A stretch of DNA of 64,000 nucleotides. It comes from Bacteroidia bacterium (GTDB lineage: Bacteria; Bacteroidota; Bacteroidia; Palsa-965). Made by a program: the position numbers and the translations under genes. The stretch covers positions 61,732 through 125,731 of the forward strand of contig JAKLJE010000003.1 of NCBI GenBank assembly GCA_023151315.1, given 5' to 3'. The notes under the pieces are model-generated. The model was not told the DNA's origin. It made no database searches and saw only the letters and a list, made by a program, of their open reading frames with translations. Positions 34,371 to 44,259 of the stretch are shown here, in pieces (the stretch's first letter is position 1; every line of letters starts with the position of its first letter).

Positions 34371-35393
34371 ATGGGAGTATTCGATTTATTCACTCAGGAA
34401 ATCGCGATTGACCTCGGTACCGCAAACACAATTATCATTCACAATGATAAGGTTGTGGTAGATGAGCCGTCAATTGTTGCAATAGACCGTTCTTCAGGCA
34501 AAGTAATCGCTGTTGGTAAACAGGCGATGCAGATGCACGGGAAGACGCACGAAAACATCAAAACAATCCGCCCGCTGAAAGACGGTGTAATCGCCGACTT
34601 CCACGCAGCGGAACACATGATTCGCGGAATGATCAAGATGATCAATCCGGGTCGTAAGCTTTTCACACCATCGCTTCGAATGGTGATCTGCATTCCTTCG
34701 GGAATCACAGAAGTGGAGAAGCGTGCTGTACGCGACTCTGCGGAACATGCAGGCGCGAAAGAAGTTTATCTGATTCATGAACCAATGGCAGCTGCAATCG
34801 GTATCGGTATCGACGTGGAAGAGCCAATGGGAAATATGATCATCGACATCGGCGGTGGTACTTCTGAAATCGCAGTAATTGCGCTCGGCGGTATTGTATG
34901 TGATAAATCCATCCGTATTGCGGGTGATGAATTCACAGCAAGCATTGAAGAATACATGCGTCGTCAGCACAACATTCTCATTGGTGAACGTACAGCTGAA
35001 CGTATCAAGATTGAAGTCGGCGCAGCAATGGCTGAAATTGAAAATCCGCCACCTGATTTCCCTGTACACGGTCGCGATTTGATGACCGGTATCCCGAAAG
35101 AGATTTATGTTTCTTACGTTGAGATTGCACACGCACTCGATAAATCAATTTCGAAAATTGAAGAAGCGATTCTGAATGCGTTGGAAATGACACCGCCGGA
35201 ATTGTCAGCTGATATTTACCGTACCGGAATTTATCTTGCGGGCGGAGGTTCATTGCTTCGCGGACTCGATAAACGAATTTCTCTGAAGACGAAACTTCCT
35301 GTACATGTTGCGGATGATCCGCTGCGCGCAGTGGCACGCGGTACCGGTATCGCTCTGAAGAACATCGACAAGTTCCCGTTCCTGATCAAGTAA
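34371..35393 (+). CDS. mreB: Rod-shape-determining actin homologue MreB
   Basis: MreB forms membrane-bound filaments that direct the elongation machinery. The 340-residue protein shows the actin-fold phosphate-1 loop AIDLGTANTIIIHN near residues 11-24, the second phosphate loop MIIDIGGGTSEIAVIALGG near 159-177, and the adenosine motif IYLAGGGSLLRGLDKRI. The N-terminal MGVFDLFTQE is likely to be the amphipathic membrane-contact helix. It heads the run mreB-mreC-mreD-mrdA-rodA, all on the plus strand with overlaps or short gaps, the standard elongasome operon. Confidence 0.98.
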   Translation: MGVFDLFTQEIAIDLGTANTIIIHNDKVVVDEPSIVAIDRSSGKVIAVGKQAMQMHGKTHENIKTIRPLKDGVIADFHAAEHMIRGMIKMINPGRKLFTPSLRMVICIPSGITEVEKRAVRDSAEHAGAKEVYLIHEPMAAAIGIGIDVEEPMGNMIIDIGGGTSEIAVIALGGIVCDKSIRIAGDEFTASIEEYMRRQHNILIGERTAERIKIEVGAAMAEIENPPPDFPVHGRDLMTGIPKEIYVSYVEIAHALDKSISKIEEAILNALEMTPPELSADIYRTGIYLAGGGSLLRGLDKRISLKTKLPVHVADDPLRAVARGTGIALKNIDKFPFLIK

Positions 35394-35426
35394 GGAACAA
35401 ATTAAACAACAGGACAAACCGGACAG

Positions 35427-36266
35427 ATGCGGAATCTCATCGTCTTTCTTGCACGTCATTATTTTTTCCTGCTGTTTCTGCTTCTGCAGTCGATAGCGAT
35501 TACTCTCGTTGTGCAGCATAACTATTTTCAGCACGCTGCTGCGGTGTCTGCGTCCAATGCGGTAACCGGTTCCATGATGGAAACGCGCGATCAGGTAACA
35601 CAGTATTTCGGATTGCGTGAACAGAATGTTCAATTGGCAGAACAGAATGCCATTCTCATGGGCAAGCTGGAATCTGCTTATCTCAATTACGACACAACTT
35701 CATTCACGGTTGAAGATACTTTGCATCGTTTGCGCTATTCATACATCGCAGCGCAGGTGATTGACAACACGGTATCATTGCGCAACAATTACATTGTTCT
35801 TAATCGCGGGCGACTTCAGGGCGTAGAACCCGACATGGGCGTAATCACTCCCGGAGGAATTGTTGGAATAGTGCGTGAAGTGTCGGACAACTTTTGCGTT
35901 GTGATGTCGCTGTTGCACAAAGACAGCAAGGTGAGTGCGAGCGTGAAGAAAGACGGAACTTTCGGTCAGTTATATTGGGAGTGGCCTGATTACCGTTACG
36001 GCGTAATGGTGGATTTGCCGACACATTCCAAGATTGCGAAAGGAGATACACTCGTGACCAGCGGACTCGGAGATGCATTCCCTTCCGGAATTCCGGTAGG
36101 AACAGTGATGGACTTCGAGAAGAAAGCAGGTGATAAAACGTACACATGCCGTGTGCTTTACACAACCGACTTCAGAAAGTTGCAGCATGTATTCATCGTG
36201 CGCGATCTGATGCGTCCGGAAATTGATCAACTTAAAGAGAAAGCGGGGGTGAAGAATGCTGAGTGA
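35427..36266 (+). CDS. mreC: Rod-shape-determining protein MreC
   Basis: A 279-residue bitopic inner-membrane protein. It has one N-terminal membrane helix (ARHYFFLLFLLLQSIAITLV) and a coiled-coil stretch (QYFGLREQNVQLAEQNAILM) near residues 58-80. The periplasmic double beta-barrel domain includes NYIVLNRGRLQGVEPDMGVI and DTLVTSGLGDAFPSGIPVG. MreC links MreB to PBP2 and activates it. The gene overlaps mreD by 11 nt. Confidence 0.96.
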   Translation: MRNLIVFLARHYFFLLFLLLQSIAITLVVQHNYFQHAAAVSASNAVTGSMMETRDQVTQYFGLREQNVQLAEQNAILMGKLESAYLNYDTTSFTVEDTLHRLRYSYIAAQVIDNTVSLRNNYIVLNRGRLQGVEPDMGVITPGGIVGIVREVSDNFCVVMSLLHKDSKVSASVKKDGTFGQLYWEWPDYRYGVMVDLPTHSKIAKGDTLVTSGLGDAFPSGIPVGTVMDFEKKAGDKTYTCRVLYTTDFRKLQHVFIVRDLMRPEIDQLKEKAGVKNAE

Positions 36267-36774
36267 GTTGATGCGACATGGAATCCGTTTTATCGGATTG
36301 ATTTTAGTACAGGGATTGATTCTGAAAAATCTTGAAGCAGGTTATCTCATCAACCCGTTTCTCTACGTGCTCTTCATACTTTCTCTTCCATTTGAATTGC
36401 CTGCATGGATCGGATTGTTGCTTGCGTTTGCTCTCGGATTCTTCGTGGATATTTTTTATGGAACAATGGGAATGCACATGGCGGCGTGTACAATGATGGG
36501 TTGGGCTCGTCCTGCAATTCTGAAGTTCATGAATCCGCGTGACGGTTACGAGTTCGGAATGCAACCTACGATTCAGGATATGGGTCGTATGTGGTTTATC
36601 TCGTATGCAGCCATTCTGATTTTCGTTCATCATTTCGTTTTATTCTATCTGGAAATATTCAGTTTCCGTGAAGTGTGGCTGACTTTCGTGCGTGTACTTG
36701 TAAGCACCGCTGCAACTTTGCTTCTTGTTATTATCACACAGTTTCTCTTCTACAGAAAGCGTGAATCCGCATGA
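36256..36774 (+). CDS. mreD: Rod-shape-determining protein MreD
   Basis: A 172-residue polytopic membrane protein in the mreD position, with five to six hydrophobic segments (IRFIGLILVQGLILKN, IGLLLAFALGFFVDIFYGTM, VSTAATLLLVIITQFLFY). MreD sequences vary strongly; the assignment rests on size, topology and position between mreC and mrdA. It overlaps mreC by 11 nt and mrdA by 4 nt (ATGA). Confidence 0.9.
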   Translation: MLSELMRHGIRFIGLILVQGLILKNLEAGYLINPFLYVLFILSLPFELPAWIGLLLAFALGFFVDIFYGTMGMHMAACTMMGWARPAILKFMNPRDGYEFGMQPTIQDMGRMWFISYAAILIFVHHFVLFYLEIFSFREVWLTFVRVLVSTAATLLLVIITQFLFYRKRESA

Positions 36775-38636
36775 ACCCGCAGGATAGAAAATATTTTGTC
36801 GTTGGATTTGTTGTGTTGGCAGCTTTGCTCTACACTGCGCGGTTGTTCTATGTTCAGGTCGTTGAGGACAAATACAAACTGAGCGCAAGTAACCAGGCGT
36901 TTCTTTATCAAACGGATTATCCTCCGCGCGGTGCAATTTTCGATCGTAACGGAAAATTGCTTGTGTTCAATCAGGTTGCGTATGATTTGATGGTTGTGCC
37001 CCGTGATATGGAAGGTTGTGATACAACCGGATTGTGTGCGATTCTGAATATCACGAAAGATGAAATGCTGAAACGTCTGGCACGTTTGTCCGGCAGTGTA
37101 GAAGATGCATCACGCGATTACCGCAGTCATATTTTCGAGAGTCAGATGTTGCCTGAATTGAATGCGCGTCTTCAGGAACGTATGTACAAGTTCAACGGAT
37201 TTTATGTACAGTCGCGTACGGTGCGCAAGTACACATATCCGATCGCAGCGCATCTTTTGGGTTACGTAGGCGAAGTGAACGATGCAGAGTGTGCTGCGAA
37301 TCCGTATTACAAATCGGGTGACTACATCGGTAAATCCGGAATTGAAAAAGGTTACGAAGAATACCTGCGCGGGAAGAAGGGATTTCAGATAAAGATGCGT
37401 GATGTACACAACAACATCAAAGGAAGTTATCAGAACGGAAAGTACGACTCCGCTGCTGTAGAAGGAAAAGATCTCGTTGCAACACTGGATGCCGATCTGC
37501 AATTGTACGGTGAGCAACTGATGCAGAATAAAATCGGAGGTCTCTGCGCAATCGAGCCCGCAACGGGAGAGATTCTCGCTCTGATTACAAGCCCTACTTA
37601 CGATCCGAATCTTTTTGTTGGCCGTGATTTCTCCAAGAACTACGTGATGCTCGTAAAAGATTCCATCGGTCGCCCTTTGTTCAATCGCGCTTTGATGTCG
37701 AGTTATCCTCCCGGATCAACATTTAAACTCATGAATGCATTGATCGGTTTGCAGGAAGGTGTTCTTACTCCGGCAACAATGTATCCTTGTGCTCACGGTT
37801 ATCCTCCACTCGGAGGGAAACCGAAATGTCACCCGCACGGAAGTCCAACAAACCTTTACGGGTCGATTGCTACTTCCTGCAATTCTTATTACAGTTACGT
37901 TTTCAAATCGATTCTTGACAACCGGAAGTACAAGAGCCAGGAAGAAGGTTACAAAGCGTGGCGTCAGTTTGTGTTGAGTTTTGGTGTGGGAATGGAAATC
38001 GGGACAGATCTTCCATACGAGAATAAAGGAAACGTACCTACGCCGGAATATTATGATAAAGTTTTCGGCAAAGGTCGATGGAAGTCGATCACGCTTACCG
38101 GCGCCGGACTCGGAATCGGTCAGGCAGAATTAGGTGTAACACCCGTGCAGATGTGTAACATCATCTGTACAATCGCAAATCGCGGATATTATCATGTTCC
38201 GCATTGTATAAAAACAATCGAAGGAGATTCAAGTTTTGTGCAGCGATGGACGAAGCGCCATTACACAATGGTGACGAGCACGGCCGCATATGAAGCGGTG
38301 ATTGAGGGAATGGCGCAGGTAATGACCAACGGAACCGGTCGTGCTGTGCAGATTCCCGGAATTGAAATGTGCGGTAAGACAGGTACGGCGCAGAACCCGC
38401 ACGGCGATGACCACTCGGTGTTTGTATTGTTTGCACCTCGTGTGAATCCGAAAATTGCAATAGCGGTTCTGGTAGAGAATGCAGGATACGGAGCAGCGTA
38501 CGCAGCGCCGATTGCAAGTTTGATGGTGGAGAAATATCTCACCGGAAAAGTGGAACGAAAAGACATGGAGCAACGCATGCTTGAAAGCGATCTCATTCAT
38601 AAAACAGCGGGCACGCAGAAAAAGGTTTCTCACTGA
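36771..38636 (+). CDS. mrdA: Penicillin-binding protein 2 (elongation transpeptidase)
   Basis: A class B PBP that crosslinks peptidoglycan during lateral growth. The 621-residue protein has an N-terminal membrane helix (VVGFVVLAALLYTARLFYVQV), the dimerisation domain with PPRGAIFDRNGKLLVFN, and the transpeptidase domain. Its catalytic motifs are SxxK at S316-K319 (PPGSTFK), SxN at S369-N371 (TSCN) and KTG at K536 (CGKTGTA). An extra stretch with several Cys and His (YPCAHGYPPLGGKPKCHPHG, about 338-357) resembles the metal-binding insert seen in some PBP2 proteins. It overlaps rodA by 1 nt. Confidence 0.97.
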   Translation: MNPQDRKYFVVGFVVLAALLYTARLFYVQVVEDKYKLSASNQAFLYQTDYPPRGAIFDRNGKLLVFNQVAYDLMVVPRDMEGCDTTGLCAILNITKDEMLKRLARLSGSVEDASRDYRSHIFESQMLPELNARLQERMYKFNGFYVQSRTVRKYTYPIAAHLLGYVGEVNDAECAANPYYKSGDYIGKSGIEKGYEEYLRGKKGFQIKMRDVHNNIKGSYQNGKYDSAAVEGKDLVATLDADLQLYGEQLMQNKIGGLCAIEPATGEILALITSPTYDPNLFVGRDFSKNYVMLVKDSIGRPLFNRALMSSYPPGSTFKLMNALIGLQEGVLTPATMYPCAHGYPPLGGKPKCHPHGSPTNLYGSIATSCNSYYSYVFKSILDNRKYKSQEEGYKAWRQFVLSFGVGMEIGTDLPYENKGNVPTPEYYDKVFGKGRWKSITLTGAGLGIGQAELGVTPVQMCNIICTIANRGYYHVPHCIKTIEGDSSFVQRWTKRHYTMVTSTAAYEAVIEGMAQVMTNGTGRAVQIPGIEMCGKTGTAQNPHGDDHSVFVLFAPRVNPKIAIAVLVENAGYGAAYAAPIASLMVEKYLTGKVERKDMEQRMLESDLIHKTAGTQKKVSH

Positions 38637-39919
38637 TGCGCGAAAAAAGCGACAGGCTGTTTTACAACGTGGATTGGCTCCTTGTCGGGATCTTCCTTGC
38701 ACTTGTAGTGATGGGATGGTTCAATATTTATTCTGCAGTTTACGACGAGCAGAAGAGTGATATCTTCAACTGGACGCGATTGGAAAGCAAGCAGATGATC
38801 TTTGCAGTGACTTCCATAGTTCTCGCATTTTCAATTCTTGTAATCGACGCAACATTTTTCACGGCCACCGCATTTTATCTGTATGCCGGAGTTTTGCTTC
38901 TGAATCTGATTGTTGCTTTTGCCGGCGCGGAAATCAAAGGAAGTCGATCCTGGTTTAAGTTCGGCGGATTCAGTCTGCAACCTGCAGAGTTTGCAAAATG
39001 GGCGACGGCATTGGCTCTTGCGAAATTCATGAGCGGACTTGCAAAACCGAATATGAAACAGGCAATGGGAATTGCGATCGGTATTATCGCTTTGCCTGTA
39101 TTAATCATTATCCTGCTGCAGCGTGAAACGGGCGTTGCCCTTGTGTTTGCAGCGATGGTAATTGTGCTGTATCGTGAAGGTTTGGTACCGGGCTGGTTGC
39201 TGCTGATCGGTTTGATTTCTGTTCTTGCGATGGTAGTGGGAATCAAGTACCATGAAGCAATTGCATTTCTGGTTCTCATTTTCGCCGGACTCGCAGCATT
39301 GCGCATACTTATGCTGCGCAAGAAAACCTTCAAGCAGATTCTTATTTCTGCAATAGCGGTTTTGTACCTCGGCGGATTGATGTTTGTGTCATCTAAAGTC
39401 ATTGAGAAAATGCCGGAACACCAGACAGGACGTATCAAAGTTTGGCTGGGTCTTGATGTTGATCGTGCAACGGAAGATCGTTTCGGGTACAATACAAAAC
39501 AATCACTCATAGCAATCGGTTCAGGCGGACTTGCAGGTAAAGGTTATCTTGATGGAACTCAAACAAAGTTCCGTTTTGTACCAGAGCAGGAAACCGATTT
39601 TATTTTCTGCACAGTAGGCGAGGAGTGGGGCTTTTACGGAAGTGCATTTGTTGTGCTTTTGTATTCCATGCTCATCGTGCGAATAATTCTCAGAAGCGAA
39701 CGACAGCGTTCGGATTTCACACGTATTTACGGATACGCTGTGGCATCCATATTTTTATTTCACCTTATGGTGAACGTTGGTATGACGATTGGTATTCTTC
39801 CGGTAATCGGAATTCCACTGCCGTTCTTCAGCTATGGAGGTTCATCACTCATCAGCTTCACGGTGTTGCTTTTCATTTTCGTGAAACTGGATTCGCAGCG
39901 ACTGCTGATTCTTCGTTAA
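38636..39919 (+). CDS. rodA: SEDS peptidoglycan glycosyltransferase RodA
   Basis: A 427-residue SEDS-family polymerase, partner of PBP2. It has about ten membrane helices and the family motifs GSRSWFKFGGFSLQPAEFAK near residues 102-121, ILLQRETGVALVFAAMVIVL, and the C-terminal IGIPLPFFSYGGSSLISF. The long periplasmic loop includes FVPEQETDFIFCTVGEEWG, which carries the catalytic region. It is the last gene of the elongasome operon; its TAA overlaps the stop of a convergent gene. Confidence 0.97.
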   Translation: MREKSDRLFYNVDWLLVGIFLALVVMGWFNIYSAVYDEQKSDIFNWTRLESKQMIFAVTSIVLAFSILVIDATFFTATAFYLYAGVLLLNLIVAFAGAEIKGSRSWFKFGGFSLQPAEFAKWATALALAKFMSGLAKPNMKQAMGIAIGIIALPVLIIILLQRETGVALVFAAMVIVLYREGLVPGWLLLIGLISVLAMVVGIKYHEAIAFLVLIFAGLAALRILMLRKKTFKQILISAIAVLYLGGLMFVSSKVIEKMPEHQTGRIKVWLGLDVDRATEDRFGYNTKQSLIAIGSGGLAGKGYLDGTQTKFRFVPEQETDFIFCTVGEEWGFYGSAFVVLLYSMLIVRIILRSERQRSDFTRIYGYAVASIFLFHLMVNVGMTIGILPVIGIPLPFFSYGGSSLISFTVLLFIFVKLDSQRLLILR

Positions 39920-40263
39920 GTGTTCTGAGGAGAATTCCGCTTTACATACATCAAGCCAAGCATCGTAATGCCTCCGGTTATAAGAATGTAAACCGAAAGG
40001 AAACCGACTACATGTCCGCTGATCTGCACCGGATCAAATGCAGTGTTTTCTGCTTCTACATCACGAATTAAACCGAACCCGTGGAGTATCCAGAAAAGAG
40101 GAATCACTGCAGAATGGATAATGTATGACCACGACAGAAATCCCGTGAAGCGACGTCCTCTGATTTTCAGAATGCGACGAACGAAGAACCATGTGATGTA
40201 GGCATACACCGGCGACATGATAACAACGTCCAGCAGAGAAAACGGAACGAGGTAGATTTCCAT
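39916..40263 (-). CDS. Small membrane protein of unknown function
   Basis: A 115-residue protein with three to four hydrophobic helices (VPFSLLDVVIMSPVYAYITW, FLSWSYIIHSAVIPLFWILHG, VVGFLSVYILITGGITMLGLM) and a basic cytoplasmic loop (VRRILKIRGRRF). No family is recognised. ATG 40263 was chosen over a GTG at 40311; neither has a clear promoter. It converges on rodA with a 4-bp stop overlap. Confidence 0.68.
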   Translation of the reverse strand: MEIYLVPFSLLDVVIMSPVYAYITWFFVRRILKIRGRRFTGFLSWSYIIHSAVIPLFWILHGFGLIRDVEAENTAFDPVQISGHVVGFLSVYILITGGITMLGLMYVKRNSPQNT

Positions 40264-40444
40264 AGGGAAAAGGTAGTAATACAGATTGAAGCCTGCAAAC
40301 GAGTGACACAAGGTCGTGTACAGAGAATAAAGGAATCGTTCGAATAAATTCCGTTGAAATCAATCTGATGTAGTTGATGTTAACTGTAATTGCTAATCAA
40401 CTATTTGCATATGGACTTTAAAACTAATGAGTAGACGAACGGAA

Positions 40445-43400
40445 TTATTCCAAAATATACATCGGCGTAGTTTGAGAAAACTCTTCAGTTAATATGGTTA
40501 TCAGGTACAAACCATCAGGCAGAGTATGCTCTGCGTTGATCTGATAAATTCCCTGGTGGGATGATACTTGATGGTTCATTACCTCTCGGCCGGATGGGTC
40601 ACGGATTATAATAGACAACACTTTTGTATTCGGGTTTGCAATTTGAATGTAGAAAGAGCCTGTGGCGGGATTTGGATACAACTTAATGCTCTCCTTGCCT
40701 GTGTCTTGTTGGGGAGTTTCTGTGCTTAGAAAATGACCACAGTCAGCACCAACATCTGTTGGAGAGAAAATGTTTCGTGTCTCGCTGTCGATATCCAAAG
40801 GAACACTTGGCGTTAACGTTCCCATGCTTTCTGCCCAGGTAACCGGTCCAAGATGCAGGTCGAAATTGGCAAAATCTCCAGCGGGGTTAATATAACCGGG
40901 GTCCCCGTATAAGCTGGCTAAATCACGGCCTGTTGCCTGTTGCCAATTGAGCAGAGTGCCGTATCCGTTCCCGCAGCTCGCATTTATTCCAGGTGTGTAA
41001 AATAGATTGTAGTTAGAGTTTGCTCCCGATAGTAATTGAATGCCGATGTGATCGTACCCGGATGGGAGCAAGGTGTCATAACGAACGTTGCAGACGATAT
41101 TGTTGAAAATACTATCCTGACCTGTATCATCAATTTTTATACACGCACTTGAGGAGACACCACTATTACCTGTTCCCCCAATATAAAAGCTATTATGAAT
41201 AATATTGTTGAATACATCACTGCCTCCGATTCTGGAGAAGTAACCGTATAGCTGCGCACCGCCAATTACGCTGTTACCTTGCGCATCAAGACCGAGGCAC
41301 ACCATATTATTGTAAGTATTGTGTAAGCCAAGACAAGTTGTAATTCCGGCAACAATTGAAAGGTTGGATGAATTGTTCATCCAAACTGAGTGAATCACGT
41401 TACGCTCAATATCTATGTAATTGTTGGGTCCTGAAGTGTTATTGTTGTTCACCACCATTATGCCCGTCATAAAAATTTGAGAATAACTCGAGTTGCATGT
41501 AATGTTATTAATGAGATTGTCGGTGATAATTATTTTACTGAATTGTGTTCGCGCATAAATTCCACATACATTGAATAATGTGGCTATATGGGAATTCATA
41601 TCGCTGGCGTCGGAATGTAAATTGTAAATTTTGTTAGACTTAATAAACAGTGTAAATGAAGTGTTCACCGGCATAGGGAGCCACCCGCAGCTAATTCCAC
41701 ACATTGAGCGATTGTAACCTAACCCCGACCCGGCTAACCAAATATTAGCGACAACATTATTCATGATAGATGCTTGGCCGAAAAGTTTTCCAACTGTAAT
41801 TCCCTGGCAATCGCTTGGTCCGGTTACCAAAATACTATTCGCATTAGTGATATGACCAATAACATTATTTGACATATCAAGATAGTTGCATTCGGCAGAA
41901 CTAATTCCAGTGAAGCCGGAGGCTGCTCGTATTCCGGAAATTTTGTTGAATCTTATAATACAGGAGTCGTTATTCCCTCCCGATAGTCCCATTAACGAAC
42001 CAACTTGCATATCAACTCCATAGTTGCCGGTAGTGTCACCGATGATATTTCCTAATTGACCGCCTATTTCTGAATTTCCTCCGACAACCGTGATTCCAAC
42101 TGCCGGAGCGCTCGAGTAACTCTTGATGTTATTGATCACATTGCCATTTACGTGAATCCAGGATAACGTATCACTGTTGACAAATAACAACTGACAGGTT
42201 CCACTCCCGGTCCATATTATCGGATTTCCTCCGCACAATGGCGCGGTGCCTCCGATGTAATTGTTGTTCACTCTGTAGTCAATTCCGGCACTGTCGTTAA
42301 TGTAGATGTAGTGAAGTCTTCCGCCTATAGTAGGAACTGATACACTGGTGTGATAGATACTGTTGTTTTCAAATATGCAATGCGAATTCCCACGACGAAA
42401 GTAAATGGCAGAAGATATATTAACGAAATTTGATTGCGCGAAATCATGGAACAAACAATTTGTAATTACAATACTGTCGTTACTGGCAACTGTGTTGTAT
42501 GATGTAATCAAATTGACCGGTGTGAAAACGGATTTACCTATTTCGCAATGATCAATTCGGATATTGTCGTTTCCGTTTGTGAGCACCGTGCTTCCGATAT
42601 AAATAACTCCGTTCGCATTTTGATAGTTTGATCCATTCACTTTGCAGTAGGAAATTCCAATGTTTTTCGAGTCGTGGATTATCCGTATCGTTGAGCCTGA
42701 TGGGGATGAATTCGAAATAGTAAGCTCAGAAGTAAAACCAATTCCTCCTGGTCGCCCATCAAAATATATATGTGAGCTTTTATGACAATCAATCAAAGTG
42801 GATGGATGCGTTCCGGTAATCGAGATTCCCGTAGCATTGGTATCAGGACGTACAGTAATTGTATTGATCGGAGAGGTAATGGTATCACCCGGAAACGTCA
42901 ATGGAAAAGTTTCGAGAGCTGGATTATAACTATTGTTTAACTCGATCGTTAAAGGCCCGCAAAGTCTTCTGCATTTGATTTCTTCAAGAACTTCGTGAAT
43001 AGTCGAAAAATCACCGGGGACATTTACCGTGCCGCACATTTGCGGGAAAAGTGTTGTGTCGGAGATTGAAATCCATTGCACAGGAGATGCGCTCCACGTT
43101 CTTGAAACAATACGATAATGAAAAATTGTGTTGTAAGCGAGAGCTGTATCAAGGACGCTATAAACATCCCCAATACCGGTATCACTTACAGAGTGAATAG
43201 AATCAAGGAACGTATAGTTCACGCTATCTGTTGATTTATAAACGTCAAAAACTTTCTCCGTGGTTGAGCTGTCTTCCCAAGAAAGCATAATGCACGCTGC
43301 ATATGCAGTGGAATTACCGTTTACAGGGGGTAGCGACGGGGTAGAGTCCGGTGTAAACGTGTACATTGTACCGGCTCCCATGGCAGTAGTGCGACTGTAG

Positions 43401-44038
43401 TTTACGCCATATGAACAAGTACTCATGGACCATGTTGTTGCCGTAACTACTGAAGCGAAACTATTAATCGAATTAAACGAAGCACCTATACCTACAGCGT
43501 AAGTAACCTGATTGTATGGTATTGAGCCATACACGAAGGATAACTTCCCTGTTGATTCGTGTAATCTTGCTTCGAAAGTAGAGGGTGTTGTGATAAATGG
43601 AGAGTGTGTCATATTCCTCCATTGGATTATGCACGTACGATTAGGAGCAGTTCCGACCAGCTTATACAATACCGAACCGGAATATGATGTCGACCAATTG
43701 CTTAGGTAAGGCGCAATGATTGGCCAATTAGCTGTACTCCCGACATTGGAATTATTGTATTGCGACCCAGGGGCGCCTAATTTGACCCAACCGGACGCGC
43801 TAACACAGAATGAATCAAACGCATGACCGGCGAAATTAAACGTGAAGTCACTGCCAAATTCAATCATTTGGCTTACCGTATTTGATTGGTAAAAGCCTAG
43901 TATGGTATCAAAACCTATTGGAGCAGAGACCGCTCCTGTATCAATAGTAAACGGATAAGTTGTATTGGTGATTACTTGAGCGTTTGATTTTTGCTCTAAA
44001 AGCAATAGCACAACAAGAAAATGTAAGATGTGTCGCAT
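40445..44038 (-). CDS. T9SS-secreted beta-helix protein with sorting domain
   Basis: An 1197-residue extracellular protein. It has a signal peptide (ending KSNAQ) and an N-terminal jelly-roll-like region (FDSFCVSASGWVKLG). A fibronectin-III-like module lies near residues 230-330 (CIMLSWEDSSTTEKVFDVYK). A long right-handed parallel beta-helix covers about 350-1090, rich in N-N-I/V rungs such as IRIDHCEIGK, CIFENNSIYH and NYIDIERNVIH. The last ~80 residues are a type A T9SS sorting domain (SIKLYPNPATGSFYIQIANP, then DGLYLITILTE), which directs export through the por/spr machinery and surface attachment. No por gene is in the window. The coding sequence is AT-richer than its neighbours. Confidence 0.88.
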   Translation of the reverse strand: MRHILHFLVVLLLLEQKSNAQVITNTTYPFTIDTGAVSAPIGFDTILGFYQSNTVSQMIEFGSDFTFNFAGHAFDSFCVSASGWVKLGAPGSQYNNSNVGSTANWPIIAPYLSNWSTSYSGSVLYKLVGTAPNRTCIIQWRNMTHSPFITTPSTFEARLHESTGKLSFVYGSIPYNQVTYAVGIGASFNSINSFASVVTATTWSMSTCSYGVNYSRTTAMGAGTMYTFTPDSTPSLPPVNGNSTAYAACIMLSWEDSSTTEKVFDVYKSTDSVNYTFLDSIHSVSDTGIGDVYSVLDTALAYNTIFHYRIVSRTWSASPVQWISISDTTLFPQMCGTVNVPGDFSTIHEVLEEIKCRRLCGPLTIELNNSYNPALETFPLTFPGDTITSPINTITVRPDTNATGISITGTHPSTLIDCHKSSHIYFDGRPGGIGFTSELTISNSSPSGSTIRIIHDSKNIGISYCKVNGSNYQNANGVIYIGSTVLTNGNDNIRIDHCEIGKSVFTPVNLITSYNTVASNDSIVITNCLFHDFAQSNFVNISSAIYFRRGNSHCIFENNSIYHTSVSVPTIGGRLHYIYINDSAGIDYRVNNNYIGGTAPLCGGNPIIWTGSGTCQLLFVNSDTLSWIHVNGNVINNIKSYSSAPAVGITVVGGNSEIGGQLGNIIGDTTGNYGVDMQVGSLMGLSGGNNDSCIIRFNKISGIRAASGFTGISSAECNYLDMSNNVIGHITNANSILVTGPSDCQGITVGKLFGQASIMNNVVANIWLAGSGLGYNRSMCGISCGWLPMPVNTSFTLFIKSNKIYNLHSDASDMNSHIATLFNVCGIYARTQFSKIIITDNLINNITCNSSYSQIFMTGIMVVNNNNTSGPNNYIDIERNVIHSVWMNNSSNLSIVAGITTCLGLHNTYNNMVCLGLDAQGNSVIGGAQLYGYFSRIGGSDVFNNIIHNSFYIGGTGNSGVSSSACIKIDDTGQDSIFNNIVCNVRYDTLLPSGYDHIGIQLLSGANSNYNLFYTPGINASCGNGYGTLLNWQQATGRDLASLYGDPGYINPAGDFANFDLHLGPVTWAESMGTLTPSVPLDIDSETRNIFSPTDVGADCGHFLSTETPQQDTGKESIKLYPNPATGSFYIQIANPNTKVLSIIIRDPSGREVMNHQVSSHQGIYQINAEHTLPDGLYLITILTEEFSQTTPMYILE

Positions 44039-44058
44039 TCAACAAGAAATACTTAATC

Positions 44059-44066
44059 TAAAGATA
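44059..44066 (-). promoter_or_regulatory. Promoter of the beta-helix T9SS gene
   Basis: Reads TATCTTTA on the minus strand, one base from TAnnTTTG, 20 nt before the ATG. A TTG (44085-44087, minus) lies 18 nt upstream as -33, giving one of the best two-part promoters in the window. Confidence 0.6.
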
Positions 44067-44207
44067 CAGAAATCATAGTCTATTCAATCGTTAAACACTT
44101 TCAATTCAATATGTCCCGGCCTTATTGAGTAATAGAAATTCAGATTAATGATTTCGGTAGGAATGCATCGTAAACAGTGCTATATTTTGGATAAATCACT
44201 TAATAGC

Positions 44208-44243
44208 AAAAAAAAGCCGCTCTATTCAGAGCGGCTTTTTTTT
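44208..44243 (-). terminator. Terminator after the PpiD-like gene
   Basis: GCCGCTCT and AGAGCGGC form a perfect 8-bp stem around ATTC, flanked by eight A and eight T residues. It lies just beyond the stop of the foldase gene and is symmetrical enough to act in both directions. Confidence 0.9.
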
Positions 44244-44259
44244 GCGATAATATTTTTGA